Assembly: GCF_000005505.3 (NCBI RefSeq)
Contig: NC_016132.3
Location: 43,848,914-43,912,913, forward strand
Direction: 5' to 3'
Length of the DNA: 64,000 nt
DNA from: Brachypodium distachyon
Taxonomy: Eukaryota > Streptophyta > Magnoliopsida > Poales > Poaceae
Shown: piece by piece, positions 26,101 to 40,148 of the stretch
How positions within the stretch are numbered: position 1 is the first letter of the stretch
Layout: each line of letters opens with the position of its first letter
Translations under genes and position numbers: made by a program
Notes under the pieces: model-generated
The model's input: the letters and a program-made list of their open reading frames with translations, nothing else
Told to the model about the DNA's origin: nothing
Databases searched by the model: none

Positions 26101-26137
26101 GTTCCAGCTGTAACCAGGCGGAAACTTGTTGATGCAT
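23119..26137. other. Intergenic region and NAA15 3' UTR
   Basis: Holds truncated Stowaway pieces (about 23224-23310, 23600-23765, 24933-25071). A GC-rich patch with a GAGC microsatellite lies at about 24380-24840; long frames on both of its strands match no protein I recognise. The right ~0.9 kb is probably the 3' UTR of the minus-strand NAA15 gene. No further gene is supported. Confidence 0.45.
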
Positions 26138-29100
26138 TTACCTCACGCTAAGGTTGCTCAGTTCATCCACAATATGCAGAGTCCCATTCAAAGTGCATGC
26201 ATCTCCCGAAACTTTTCCTTGTGGGTTTGGCACAACTCCATTTTCTGGCGTACTCTCAAAACCATTGTCAGCAATATATGCTGCAGTGGCACTCTTGACA
26301 CCCTCAAAGTAGGTTGAGCACGGAAAATATTCAGCACACCGTACCTTCCACCCTGTAGAGATAGTAAGGTTAATCCTAACAATCATTGGCAGGCAGAATC
26401 TATCCGAATGGTATGAGTAGGTGTGATGCCAGGTAAGCATCCAACAGTACAGTATTGTGCCACAAGTATTCGTTTAACAGCTACAACAAGGCAGTGGCAT
26501 ATGTAATCTTTGTCAGTAAAGTGATGGTACCCAGTAACCAGTACCCACCCACTTCAAGCCTGAGGTCCATCAGAAGTGCATATAATGTAGGTGATGACAG
26601 AATGCAATACTACGTGCAAACATGAGAACATATCGAGAATCCTACCGTGCTGCCAATGCATGGTTGCACCTCAAAAGGTAGTAATTTTTTTTGGAAAAAT
26701 TGAGTGAGTTGACAATATGTCTTTACATTACCATAAAATTTCAAATCCAAACTCTGATCTACACAGAGCCAAAAAGAAAATTCCAGATACGGTTAGTGTG
26801 CAGAATTTTGTCTTCTGTGTTTTTGTGACACTATTCTCAGCTCGATTTGCCATTTTTTAAAATTTGAATATGAAATTTTGCGTAGACAAATATCTTGTCA
26901 ACGCTAAATTGTTTTCAAAAGTTGTGAGAACTCAAACATCAGAGTCAACAGATAGAGAAGACATCCTCCTTGCCGACAAAATAATAATATAAGACACAGT
27001 AAATAATCTGGGCACGGGAAATTGAAACTTACTACTTGCAACATCCTGATCAGCAAAAACCGTATCCAGTAATTTATGAACATCAATACAATCCTCAAGG
27101 CCCCATTCTTTGATGGGACCAACAACACCGTTTCTGCATACAAAGATAAAATGATATAAATACTATGTATGTAGCAGGTGAATAAAATCAGGCATGCCTT
27201 TTCTTTCGTATATTTACCCTGACGCCATGTTATTTGTTGAGTCTTCAATTAATTTAAGAGCCTGCAGCTTCTTATCTGGCTCCAAGAGGTACATCATTTC
27301 AGCTGCAGCTGCTCTGTGTGTCAATGAAGCTACCAAAAGGTGATTAAAATTAGTAAACTCCTGATCAAGAAAAGGCCCACAAACCCAAGAAAAAGATAAT
27401 TACCATTGTGCTTTTCTAAGAAGTTACTATTTACTTCAACTAGAGAGTTCCCATGTAGCTGCCTGCAAGAACTCCTAGTCAAATAAACCGAACTAAGTGC
27501 ATACTGATAAAGCACCAGGCAGGTCAAAACCTTAGGTCTGGTCGTTCGGCTTCCAAAACATTCCAAATTAGTTTCTCGGAGTCAGTTACTGGGGCAGGAA
27601 GACTGTTTATCTTGTGGAAGAATCTTATCTGCAAAATTAAAGATCATGCAGTAAATCAAATATAGAGAACAAATTTAAATAGGGTTAAGGTTTTATGGTT
27701 TAGCTGAAATGTTAAAATACAAATGAGAACAGGATACAATTCAAAGTGCACCAATGTGTATGCTCTTCGGCATCCCTTATAAGTCAAATAAATAAATCAG
27801 AGCCAGCAGATATAAACTGATGCTTTCGTAAAGATGTCCACTACCCATGCGCAAATCTCATCCCAACAGAATTTAGGTAAATGCTCAAATCTAATTCTGA
27901 CTGACAGAATAATAGTTGGCACAATGCCACAACATTTGTAACATGAGTGTAATAAATGGAACATCACTTTAAAACATTCCATGGAATCGTGAAAGAACGT
28001 AAGTGCAAGGAGTAGTTTTGGATACTCACCAAACATCGGTGACTGTCTGGATTATTTCCGTCCAATTTAATGAGCTGTTTGACCGCCTGTAATAAAAGAT
28101 AGATTAAGTGGCAACTATATAAGAGATAAAGATAATATATACATATACATAGATAGCCCTTACTATATAAAACACTACTCCATCCGTTCGCAAGTAGATG
28201 TTTCTGTTCCCAGGTAAACTTGTTTGGACCACTAAAGTTTAAGATTGGTCCTACTCCTGAACTTGTTTTGACCACTATAAGTTTTAGATTGGACCACGTC
28301 CTGAGTTACCACTTCTCTCTTCTTGTTTTGGTTTTAGGGTAATTCAAATTGTAGTTGCTTTCCTAGCTTAGCTTATTTGTTGTTTTCTTTAGTTTCGATG
28401 TTGTGCCTTCGTGTTCTCCTTCTAATAAAAAATGACATGCATTTTGATGCATGTTCGAGAAAGAGAAACAAAACTAAAATACTGTTTGTATATTTGCCTC
28501 AAATAATCTTCAATATTAGAAGACATACTACACACAGCTGTAAAAACTAATGCTTAAATGTTGTATACTCTGTATTGGCCAATGCCGGAATGTACGAAAG
28601 AACACAATTTTGAGACAAAGAGCTGCGTAAAACACGATTTTAGAAAATATAATTCACTTGGTTTTCATTTTCGACAACCCGGCCTAACATCATAAAATCT
28701 TCAGTTTTCACCAACAAGGCGATGGCTGGTAACCTATGTTCAGTGGTCTAAAATGGTATGATCAGCCTCCTTCCACTTCCCCATGACACATGAAATATTT
28801 ACACAATGTACTCTTTACGTAGTAAAAGTACTTCTTGCATGATATATCGATACATGCACTTTGCTTGAAATAGTTAGGAGTATGTATGTGCAATGGCATT
28901 GCCAAGATGAATTTTCTTAAATTAAATTGCCAGGATGAACAATCAATTCAGTTGGCAATGCTCTATGATCCTATAATTGGGAAATGTAAATGGAGTCCAT
29001 AACCTACTAACTGTGGATGGTCTGAATGTACTTTGCATTGATAGAAGTAGAATAATGCATAAGTTGTTAGGACATTCTTATAAATCCTTCTTGTAAAGGA

Positions 29101-32100
29101 AGATGAAGGTGAAGCAGATGATATCAGAATCAGTCTATCAAAAATATAAACAATGCCAAAGAGGTTCTTTAGTTCTAACAAGTAACAATCAATAACACCA
29201 TCCTAAAATCTTAATGGTGTCAACCTTGTTTTCAGCAGAAAAAAAAGTTAAAAAGAAAAGAAAACTTGGATATCCAAAAATAATAAGAGGATCGTAACAG
29301 ATATACCTGAAAAGCGAGTAAAACCTTTTTCTTTCTCATGTTCAGTTCAAATGAAAGTATATGCGTTTCTAATGAATCTGAAGAGTTATTCTGCAAAAGC
29401 TTCAAATATTTGGTGGCTTCTGTGAGTGGATCTTCAACCTGTAAAAGCATGACATAAGAATACTTGGGATGAAAAGCTTGCACAAGATCCTTGCCAAAAG
29501 TAAATGAAAAATCATTCACTGGGATGAAAAGACCAAAAAATAATAGAAAACGAGTACCTGTACTAATTTTTCACCATGCGGATCCAAATCAACTGGTCTT
29601 GCTTGCTGTTTCTTCCCAGATTTTGAACTGTTCGATGAAGATGTTTCATCCTCCTGTTTCTCTTCAGCCTCCTGAGGAAATTTAAGTATAAAATCAGAAA
29701 GATCTAACATTGATAAATCCAAAACCAAGTTTTGGAGGTTACCCTTTTAGCACGAGCTTCTGCCTTCTTCTGCTTTTGCCTCAATTTCTTCCTCTGAGCA
29801 GGCGGCAGTTTTGACATCTCTTCATTCTCCTCAGCAGATGATTTTGATGGAGAATCATGTAATTTCATGTAACATCTACATTCATGAAGACAGCTTTAAT
29901 AAATTTCTGAAGGTAAGTACAAAATAATCGACAGAGAAGATCCATAGTAACCGTTACCTGATAGCTCCTGCTGCAGCCTTATGAAAATATTCGTGAGCAT
30001 GCAAACGATCTTGAAACTTCAGCATAGCAACATATGCCCTAAGTGTCATTTTCCGTAAACAATATGAATGGAAGTCAAACTGGTCTTCCGTCATGTCAGT
30101 GTAATGCTTTTCCACAGCCAAGAAATTTTTCAGAGCCCTGCCAAGATCACCTTGGCGATAATAACTCTCGCCAGAAGCAAGCTCATACCTTTAAGTGAAT
30201 AGATCATCAAGTTAGAGAGGGTGAAAAAGAACTCGACAAATGGAAGACAGAGGAGGGTATGTACCACATGCACTGCATGTCATGGAGATTATTGTGCTGG
30301 TCGCCATCTTTTGTAAACAAAACAGCAGTCTTCTCAGCAAGCCCAACCTGCACAAACCGCAAAATGAGTTGAGTATATGCAGTTTGTAACCATGAGATTC
30401 ACCAACAAAGTTGCTTCATCAAATTTTAGACAGACCAGAAAAACTCTACAAAGTGGTAGTTCTGTTGCTAAGAGTTATACCTGGTCAGCTTGAAGCATCT
30501 GCATTACACACTCACTGTTTAAGTAACGATCAGCAAGATCCATGGACCTAGCTTCATTCGCTAATGCTGCTGCTGCTGAGAAATTGCCAGCATGTTGCAA
30601 TATATTTCCCTGAAATAACAGCAAGTGCACTAACAGAGTTATTAACAAAAGATATCCATTCAGAGCAGGATAGCATGACAAAAGAGTATGTACTATTTAG
30701 ATGGGGTGAAAATAAGAAGGTATGTGCACAACCGTAAACTGGAAAATTTAAATAATTCAGATCAACAAGGTGAAACGACAAATTGTTGACAAGGGTAAAC
30801 AACGCTGCAGAGTTCTGCTGGTTATTTCTTTAAAGGGGGTCGAAATTTACCAAAATATAGCCTGACGCAACTGTGCAACAGATATTACAAAAACGACCGA
30901 TGACCGAAAGGAGTACAAAAATTAAGATAAGAATCTAAACTACAACAGCAGCATTATATTAAACTGGTATGGGTGACATCACACTAACAAATGAGAGTTG
31001 AGTTTTAGCTCCAAACAATTGTCAAATTTACAGGATAACGCATATTGGACAAGTGGTGATACAGCTTAGTTCCATACTAAGTTAAACACGTGCTGACATG
31101 CAAATTTGGGGAGATGGGTGGAGAGGAGGAGGGGGCGGTACCTTTATGGAGTATAAATCGATTACGGTTGGCGTGTGTGCAATAGCCTCGTCAATTTTAT
31201 CTAGAGCAATATCATACTGGCTCCTTCTGTCATAGTGCTGCATCACAACATGTGAAAAACATGATATGCAACTTCAAATGATTTATTTAAAAAAAATCAG
31301 TGGTTTAGTACAAAAATGTAAATGTCCACACCAAATGCTAACCTGGGAAACCAACAGCAGAGTCCACATGAGTGTGGATGGGGGTTCCATTTGTGCACTG
31401 CAAGAAGAAACAGTTGAAGAAATTCATGACAAGATTAGCAGATTAAGTCACAAATAGCTCACACTAGCAATTGTATAACTGATAACACAAGACTGTTATC
31501 AAAATTTGCTACTAAGTAGAAGTTCCAAGTTTTGCTTAAATGGAAGAAAAATTTCAATTTGGCGATAAAAAATTACAACCTGACAAGAAGTTTTGTCCGA
31601 AGAAAGGTGTGACCATAAATTTAGAGTTTCAGATGAACTATAATCAATATGATTAAAGAGGACGCATGGTATATCTGAAAACAAATGGTCAGACACAAAG
31701 TATTACCTCCCAGGAAAGCATCCGGTAGTCCTAATTGAATCTTCTAGCTTAAGAAACAAATGCTCTAATATGTTTGCCTGTTAATGAGATTGAGAATAGT
31801 CACATAAGGTGGCCCTCTGACTAGTACCATTAACAGTAGAAGAAAAAAGAAAACGATGCTGGGTAGTGAAATTTATGTTACCTTCCCAGGATGCTCATAC
31901 AACGGGCTTAAATCAGAGAATAGCGAGGGCACTCCCTAAAAGATATGGCACATATTACAATCAACTCTAACAATGGCTAACAGAATGCTGCTCAGTAAAC
32001 AATAAAGGATCTTAAGATGGTATATTTACAGAGACACACGCAGACCATGAAGGAGACACTTTACAGGTACTAGCAGAAGTATCACCTTAAATTTACTAAA

Positions 32101-35100
32101 ATTACCTTGGTTAATAGAGGTCTGACATAATTATCTGCTGCCTCCTGGAATTTCTCACCTTCCAGGAAGTCAAGAGGTATGCGCTGTTGTAAATAAGAAA
32201 TGAGAAACTTTATAATCAGGGCTTGTTAATATAGATGAGAAAATAATATTTAACTTTGCATATGAAACAAAAAAAATGTGCCTACAAACTGGATATCATT
32301 GTTGTGTCCCCAAAGGTCTCAACTCTCATACAACTTAAGATGGTTTACCTTAACAGCTGATGACCAACTATATTCTTCCTTGAGTGATTTATACAATGCA
32401 ATTAATCGTTCAACATCATCAGCAGAGTATTGACCATTTTCAGAGTATAGGCCAACACACTTTTGCACGGCTATGAAGTACCTGGGTAAAACCGGGTGAG
32501 AATTAATAAATCCAGAGTATCAAGTAGTTTAATGGCTTACCATGCAAGTCAAGACTGTTCCATAAGATGTAAGGAAACACGGTATTTTATTTCCAGCATA
32601 CAAATCTCTTGCCGAGTTCATGTTGAATCACATTTACAGGTCAAGTTTTGCAATAGTCATTAATCATGTATCTGTGGCTGTTAATTAAGTCATTCTGTTT
32701 ACACGGAGATTTTGGTACCACTTAGTGCTTACCATACGAATACTCAAGCCTTAAAAGGGTGAGGGCTCTGGTACAAGTTAATTCAGTACAGGAAGTTAAT
32801 CAACTGCATACAAAGTTTTTGCCACGCTTAAATTTTTATAGGAGACAGACGAACAATTTTGACGAACATCCAAGGTACAGTAGTTTGGTCAAATTGCTCG
32901 CTTTGCTAGGGAGCTAGGTCACATATATCACCAAAGCTGCTAAACTCATATCTTTGACAAAATGCTAAATAGGTCAAAGAATAAAAGCGCCTAAAATGCA
33001 GATATTCTATTTAAGTTGATGCAGAACAGACATAACATTTAAATAAAGTAGCAGCACAAGTGTGCAGATCAAAATTAGTAACGGAGGTAAGTGAAAGGGT
33101 GCAAGCTTACTTGTAGTTATCAGGATTCATAAAAAGCAGGGACCTATAAATTTTCTCAGCTTCGTCAAAACGGCCAAGTTTCAACAAAATGGAGGCCCTT
33201 TGTTCTCTGAATGATAGCTTGTCAACCTGAAAACATTAAGATGATTAGTTAAAGCAAAACAAGAAGAAATTTTAAACATATTATTTAGAAGTTTTTTTTC
33301 TGTACACGTGCAAATATAAGACTTACAATTCTACTCTCCATCTTGTGCATCTCCTCAAGGGCTCTGTCCAGCATCCCACATTCCTCAAACAATGATATCT
33401 GCGAAACCATAATAGCATTAGATGACAAAAATAGAGAGTAGTACGATAGAGAATAGTCGGAAACAAAGCGAACTCTGTTTCTAGAGCATGAGTAAATTTC
33501 TCAAGAAATTAAGAATGGAGCGGGCCAGGGTTATAGACAAGTATTTTGCACACTGAAACCATATACTCTCCCAGTCACAAATAAGTGACATTTTGGAGAT
33601 TGACACGAACCCAAAATGCAACTTTGAAAACCAATAAATCGTAAAGACCAGTAGTATTACATACAGAGGGATTTTTTAGAATAATCTAGATACCACATCG
33701 ATATGTCCAGTCTAAATGTTTATAAAGATTTTGATAACCAAAGCTTGATTGCGGGTAATCCAAAACGTTGCTTGCAGTTTACTGGATGGAGATAAGTACG
33801 AAAAGGTACCAAATCTCACTTGGCTGATTTTGGCAGGTATGGAAGTGGAGGAAAAGTAATAGAACTATACTGCACACAGAACAGAAAGTACACCAAAATA
33901 CTAATAAGCATAATAAGACAACACAGAAAGATAATCAAGACGTCATAAAATAAAAAATTAAGAGTAAAAGCGCAGGCCAATGGCACCAATAATACACCAC
34001 TTAACCCAGAAAAGGCAAGAGAAGTGTGACTGGCTGACAGGCACCTTATAGAGCAGCATTTCACCATGTTCATATCGCTCATTTTCTGGAGGATAATCAT
34101 CTTCGAGCGTCCCCTCATATGCCTCCAATACTTCTATTGCCTTGGAAGAACTACAATTGGGTAATATAAACAACTATATTATTGTGAAATTTGCATGTGT
34201 ATCATAAAAGTTTTATCTTAACATTCATGGAATAGAAAGAAGCTTGTCAACAATCACAGAAAATCCTCACAGCTGATACAGCAAAAAGGTACAATAAACA
34301 GAAACTAACACCAGCATCCATGAGATTATAGTGGGCCCATACAAGTCTGTTGACATTTGGCATACCACACAAGGTCTTACTAGAAACTGAACAGAGATTT
34401 TGAAAGGTAATTGCAGATGGTGTTTGAGACCATATTATAAGCTCAAATGGACATGCAAATTTGACTGATTGATTTAAATCGACACTATCCAGAAAGTGGC
34501 ATACTTGGAACTCAAATGATGAGCTACAGCAAAGCCAATCCAGTTCATGCGGTGATTTGGCTTCAACGTCAACAGCTGTTGTCTAGTCTCAACAAAGCCA
34601 GATAAGTCCCTCATTTGTGCCTGTTAGGAAGACCAAAAAGAAAAGCTCGTTTATTACAAGGCAGAAAGCCTCTTTACAACACATCGGACCACTAAAAAAA
34701 TAGGTGTTTGAACAACACACAAGTACAAACCATTGAGAAATATGGTATTCATAAAATCAAACAAGATTTCTTAGGCATATAATCCCTCCATTCCCTATGG
34801 GATGGCATATTAGTTTTGTCCTAAGTTAAGTTTGACCAAGTTTATACAAAAAAATATCAACATGTACAATGCCAAATCAAACCAAAAGATCCAGCATATG
34901 TTTTCATATTAAACTGATATGCCCTCCTTTAGGGAATGGAGGGAGTATCATAAGGATACCAACTGTAGTAACAAAAGGCCAATAACCAGTAGTTGGTTGT
35001 ATTATCTTCAGGGGTGAGCAATAGATGAATCATTACATGACAAATAAGTAAACTTGGAATGCAGCCATATATTTGTGGGCAAAGTTGAAAGACAATGTAT

Positions 35101-36700
35101 GGAAGTAAAGATAAGTGGTTCGCTAGGTAAATTGTTTAGTCTGCAATGGTTCGTTGCATCAACCTGGAGAAGTGACAAGTCACGTAAAATTTCGATGTTA
35201 TCTGGATCAATCCTCAAAGCATTTCTGTAACATTTTATAGCTTCTCTGTACTCTCTGTCTGATCTGTAAAGCAAACCATAGACATGCCAGCACACATGAC
35301 TCTTCAGATCATTCTGCAGATGTTTGATACGAAGTAGATACATTAGTTCTATTGCTATAATCATCAGGAGAAGAAAAATTGACCAAAACACCAGTACTAA
35401 TTAAGAACCTTCAAGCCACGTCGAACAAGCTCATAGGCTTCAGATTTCCGGTCCATGCAATTTAGTGTCAGACCTTTCATTGATAACGTTTCTACAAGGA
35501 ACAAGATAAACAGGTGTGTGATCAGAGGAGGTTACAGGCAGCAAGAGAACAACATAAAGGTCTAAAAGAGTTGAAGTATTGTTGTCCTAACCTCCATGCT
35601 CGGGAAACTTTTTTAATATTGAATCTGCAGCTTTTAGCCCTTTCTTATACTGCTTAGTCTCATATGATTTCTGTATGTGCAAACATAAAAACATCAGGAA
35701 CTCAGAGCATAGAATAGAAAAATGGCATCATACCAGAGTCATATGGATTCACTCGTGCTATTAAGCAGAGAATATGATGAACCTAGCTTATAAAAGCATC
35801 CAAGGGAACACACGGCTCAAATTTTAAACACTTTGTTCATGTTTACAACTGCAGATAATGTAACTTAAACAAGCCAAGATGAACATTTTCAGAAATATCC
35901 TCAAATCTTCAAAACGCTAAAGCAAAAACACAGACTCCTATAAAATGTTCAAATGCTGTATCCAACATCTTATTTCACCTCCTGCATAGTTAGTACCAGG
36001 TATCATAAAAGCATCAACAAGTCCATATACCAAAACTCTGGCACACCTAGCCTTTTTCATATCACACGATGTCTATGGTAAATCTTCAGATGTAAGTCCC
36101 AATATCGCATCGAAAACCACATGCCATAGCCTGAACTATAGTTGATTGACAAGACTGCATTTGTTAACATAAGACATAAACACGTGGATTTGATGTCAGA
36201 TTAGATATTACATGACACTGAATCCGTTACTACAATTCAACCACAAGTCCACAACTATCAACAAGGGTACAGACGACATATTATCTTTAGCTCTTAGCAC
36301 CAGCAACTTCAACGAACTCAGACCTGCACTATAAAGGACAGCATGACCCAAACCGTGAAGCAACTAGTGGTCTACTGGTGTAACCACCGCATCCTGAGCT
36401 ATGGCGCCAGCTACTGATTCAACCATCCCAAATCAAAGCTTCGCATCGCCCCGAAACCAACCCGGCTATCCGAGCAGTCACCTAAGCAATGAAACCCCAG
36501 CGTACGGACACTCCCCGAGAGCGTCACCAATCCGCTGGCTGCATCCAGAGTGGCGAATCGAGCGGAAAGCCACCACCGAGCAGCGGATTCGGAGAGCGAG
36601 CTGATCGATTCGAGGAGGGAGTGGGGAGGGAGGAGGTCGGGGCGCTTACGACGATGACTTTGAAGAGGTTGGCCTCCTTGGGCGGGAGGGAGGAATCCAT
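26138..36700 (-). CDS. NAA15: N-alpha-acetyltransferase 15, NatA auxiliary subunit, complete, 26 exons
   Basis: TPR scaffold that binds catalytic NAA10 and docks NatA on ribosomes, acetylating nascent Ala, Ser, Thr, Gly, Val and Cys N-termini; cytosolic. Exons (minus strand): 36650-36700, 35592-35670, 35409-35491, 35164-35313, 34505-34620, 34045-34150, 33327-33398, 33111-33226, 32349-32481, 32106-32183, 31882-31935, 31707-31777, 31343-31397, 31142-31237, 30481-30609, 30265-30347, 29958-30188, 29743-29875, 29558-29671, 29307-29438, 28030-28086, 27531-27628, 27404-27462, 27218-27329, 27033-27133, 26138-26352. All junctions keep phase with GT-AG, giving 2724 nt, 907 aa, normal length. It starts [23 protein letters not shown] hairpins fill the N-terminal two thirds ([18 protein letters not shown]). 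A conserved Lys-rich segment ([16 protein letters not shown]) lies near residues 597-612, followed by an acidic, Ser-rich linker. The start was chosen because the family's short first exon matches. The promoter is GC-rich with a telo-box-like CTTAGGGTT upstream. Apparently functional. Confidence 0.96.
34782..34945. mobile_element. Stowaway-type MITE in NAA15 intron 4
   Basis: Ends ATCCCTCCATTCCCTA and TAGGGAATGGAGGGAG are perfect inverted repeats apart from the outermost bases. TA duplications at 34780-34781 and 34946-34947. Intronic, removed on splicing. Confidence 0.85.
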
Positions 36701-37450
36701 GGCTGCGGCGGCGCGGCGCGGCGGCGCGGCGCGAACCCTAAGTGGCGGAGGGGAGGAGAGGGTTTTGGAGGCGCGAGGCGGCGGATGGACTGTCTAAAGT
36801 TGTGGTGTGCTGCTGTGTAATGGTAGGCGCGTGGCCGCTTACGCCGCAAGGAACCCTACCCGTCTCTTCCCGTTTCCCGTTCGCTGGATTACCCGGGGAG
36901 AATAAGTTTCTTTGCGCTTCTCCTTCAGTTTTTCTCATAAGCAAAAAGGCCTAGAGCCATGTGCACATGTGCAAAGACGCGATTTCAATTCATTCACAAA
37001 ATTAATTATTGCCCGTGGTTTGCAGAGAATAGGAGAAGAGACTACAGGAACGATGGCAGAGCTCAAATACTTCGTCGATTACTTGTACATGTCATTTGCT
37101 CTCTCTACAACACGACTTGCACTGTTAAATGACCGATTAGCTTTGCATGCATGCATGCATTTCCATTCAATTATTTTTCAAACACTACATTCGATAATCA
37201 ATTTTGTGTCGTATGTGTTAATGAAGATGGTTAATTAGGCTTTGAGATTCCAAATATAAAGTATTTTATGAAAACATGCAAATACTACACATACAAGCAA
37301 AAGGAAGCGGAAGGAGCAGACCGAACAATGACATATCACGACAATCCTAGTTACTCGTAAAAAAATGACAATCCTAGTTTGTAGTGGTAAATGTAACTTA
37401 AAGATGTTATTGCTCATGTCTAAATCCGAATTTGACATATAAGGTACATG

Positions 37451-38030
37451 ATATGATATAAGCATGAGAAATGTCCATTAGATGTGCGAGACAATTGTAA
37501 CTATCCTTTATATGTAAAAAGAAGCATATATAAAACTATCCTACTGTATTGTTTTCCGATCGACAATCCAATTACAACTCAATTTTTCCCTTTTTACTTA
37601 TCTGTCATCCTCAAGGCCCACCCAACCGACCCATGCGGCCATGATCTTCCCTGAAGCTCGAGGGTGATTAATTTTGTATTGTCTTGGAACCTACCTACTG
37701 TGAATATGTTATGCCTAAGACTTTTAAACACTACATTACTATATGATACAAGCATGAGAAATGTCCATTAGATGTGCGAGACAATTGTAACTATCCTTTA
37801 TATGTAAAAAAAGCATATATAAAACTATCCTACTATATTGTTTTCCGATCGACAATCCAATTACAACTCAATTTTTCCCTTTTTATTTATCTGTCATCCT
37901 CAAGGCCCACCCAACCGACCCATGCGGCCATGCTCTTCCCCGAAGCTCGAGGGTGATTAATTTTGTATTGTCTTGGAACCTACCTGCTGTGAATATGTTA
38001 TGCCTAAGACTTTTAAACACTACATTACTA
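37451..38030. repeat. Recent 290-bp direct tandem duplication
   Basis: Copy 1 (37451-37740) and copy 2 (37741 to about 38030) start ATATGATA(T/C)AAGCATGAG. They share the whole unit, including CCGATCGACAATCCAATTAC and TCATCCTCAAGGCCCACCC, with only a handful of substitutions and a one-base deletion. The unit has no open frame of interest. Its near-identity implies a young event. Confidence 0.95.
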
Positions 38031-38246
38031 TATTAGTCTTTTGTGGGACTTAGCTGGGCGTGGACTCGGCATTTTCAAGATGGACTTCAATATCTTATGC
38101 ATATATTAGTAGCTTTATAGCTAAATGAAAAATAAGTTGTTGTTATCAATTAAAACGTTTGATGGTGAGGATTCAGCTTTCAAGAGATGAAAGCATAACT
38201 TGTTTCTATTGCCTATTATGACACGTATGTCTGGGTACTAATGCTA

Positions 38247-38327
38247 CTCCATCAGTCCTGAATTAACTGATGTTGATTGGATTTGCATAGGTTCTTATAC
38301 AAATCCACATCAGTTAATTCGGGAGCA
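38247..38327. mobile_element. Short hairpin MITE
   Basis: Left CTCCATCAGTCCTGAATTAA and CTGATG..., right CATCAGTTAATTCGGGAGCA: one folded hairpin of about 80 bp, with TA on the left only. Stowaway-like. Confidence 0.55.
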
Positions 38328-39770
38328 CATTATTTCTCAACTAAAAGATAAGTTGTTGAATCCAATCATATTTTATATATAATATACATCTGTATTCCAC
38401 GTCACGCACTTTAGAAAGTGGCTTTTCTTGTTGGACATGCCCTAAGCATCATCAATGCTTTTGTAGGTTTCCTTAAGTTTGTTATTTGGTACTCCTCTTC
38501 AAACATATTTTTATTTCAAAGTGTCAATACGTGCAACACGAAAACTTTCTTACACTTGCTTGTTAAATGTTATACTCCCTCCAATCCATATTAGTTGTCA
38601 CTGATTTAGTAAAACTAACACACTGCATGGTTTATTGAAATTTGCATAGTGGTATTTATGATTTATCCGTTCACAACATATCCAACTTTTTTTAGTGAAA
38701 TTAGTTGATTGACACGCTCCATATTTAACATCTATTTATGACTGATATTACCCATATCATGTATACAACTTAGAAGGAACATGATAAAAATGGTTTGAGA
38801 TACAGATATTCGTTTGTATCCGCTCCGATGGTGCACTAAGAATTGTCAAACCTAACCTGACCATAGGTGGCCTAGCTCGAGGCTAGCATGGTTGATTTTC
38901 AGACCAAAGTATGCCTGAAAAGCCTGATAGATAACATTTTGTTCAAATAATAACAATGTTTCTATTTAGATCCAAATGGACCTGGTTAGGTAATTATTTT
39001 AAGGATCACCGAAAAGTTGTTCTCTACATGTTTCAAGGAGGTCAAACCCAACTTGGGGGGTTGGCGTATTTTTGTGGGGACTTCCATGTGTCATGATCCA
39101 AAGTTGCAATGTTATTACGAGAACCTTGACAATCACTCTCAGATAAATTAGCATCTCTCACATGCTTATCTTGCATTGGTCCACCTGGAAACACCAACTA
39201 AGTAAAAACCTGCACGCACACTAAAATCAGAACCTAAATAAAACTTGTACTAAAAGATTTTTTCTAAAATTCCTCGAGATAATTTTCTTGGGTCTCTCAT
39301 ATCCTAGATGAGTCACCTAAAAATTCTCATCTTTTCCGAGTTTGTTTTATACCTGAATCCAGTGCTATTAATTAGATTTTTCATATACTGGCAAAAGTGT
39401 ACTGTATTTATTGGGTGCTGATTCCATCGGTGAAGTTCAAGAAATTTTATATGCATGGCTCATTTTCTTTCGTGAACCCAAATGTAAATTTTACATCAAA
39501 TGGGGAATCATATTTCACCTACTTGCAGTTCAATCCATTTTGGAGCATAAGCTATTTGAAACTTACGAAGTATGATGAGTTTCACTCTGATTCAAATTAT
39601 CATTAAGAACACGTAGCTTGGAGTGTATCAATTCTACTTCAATTGGTCACTCTAGGCTGAAACCAAAACGGGGTTGAAGCCAAAATTCTATTATTTTCAT
39701 TTTCCCTCCATGACTATTGAATTAATTCCAGGAACCCTTGGACAACCCCCTCTTACCTTTTGCCTTCTAA

Positions 39771-40148
39771 GGGCATCTCCAAGGGGACTTGCCAAATCAA
39801 TGACATCCGTCCGTTTTTGTCCGCTGACAAAAAAACTCAACCTAATTGGGCTTGCCAAATCAATGATATATGTCCATTTGTCCGTGGACATGCTATAGTC
39901 AAGCCAAATCTGGCATTGGTTTGGCAAGTCTGGACATTGTCCGCGGACAAGCCATGTAGGCATATTGACACAAAATAAAGAAAAAACATTTGGCATGTGT
40001 GCGGACATATATCAAGTGGACGGATGGCGTGTCCATTTGACATATATCTGTTGGGTGAAGTGGTAGTTGTCGACATGTCATGTTGTCCAGATAGTTGACA
40101 AATGGACGGATAGCATATCCATTTGGCTATTCACCCTTAGAGATGCCC
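39771..40148. mobile_element. PIF/Harbinger (Tourist-like) MITE
   Basis: Terminal inverted repeats GGGCATCTCCAAGGG and CCCTTAGAGATGCCC, flanked by TAA on both sides (39768-39770 and 40149-40151), the Harbinger target preference. The interior has several short repeats of GGCTTGCCAAATCAATGA and TGTCCGCGGACA. 378 bp, non-coding. Confidence 0.8.
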
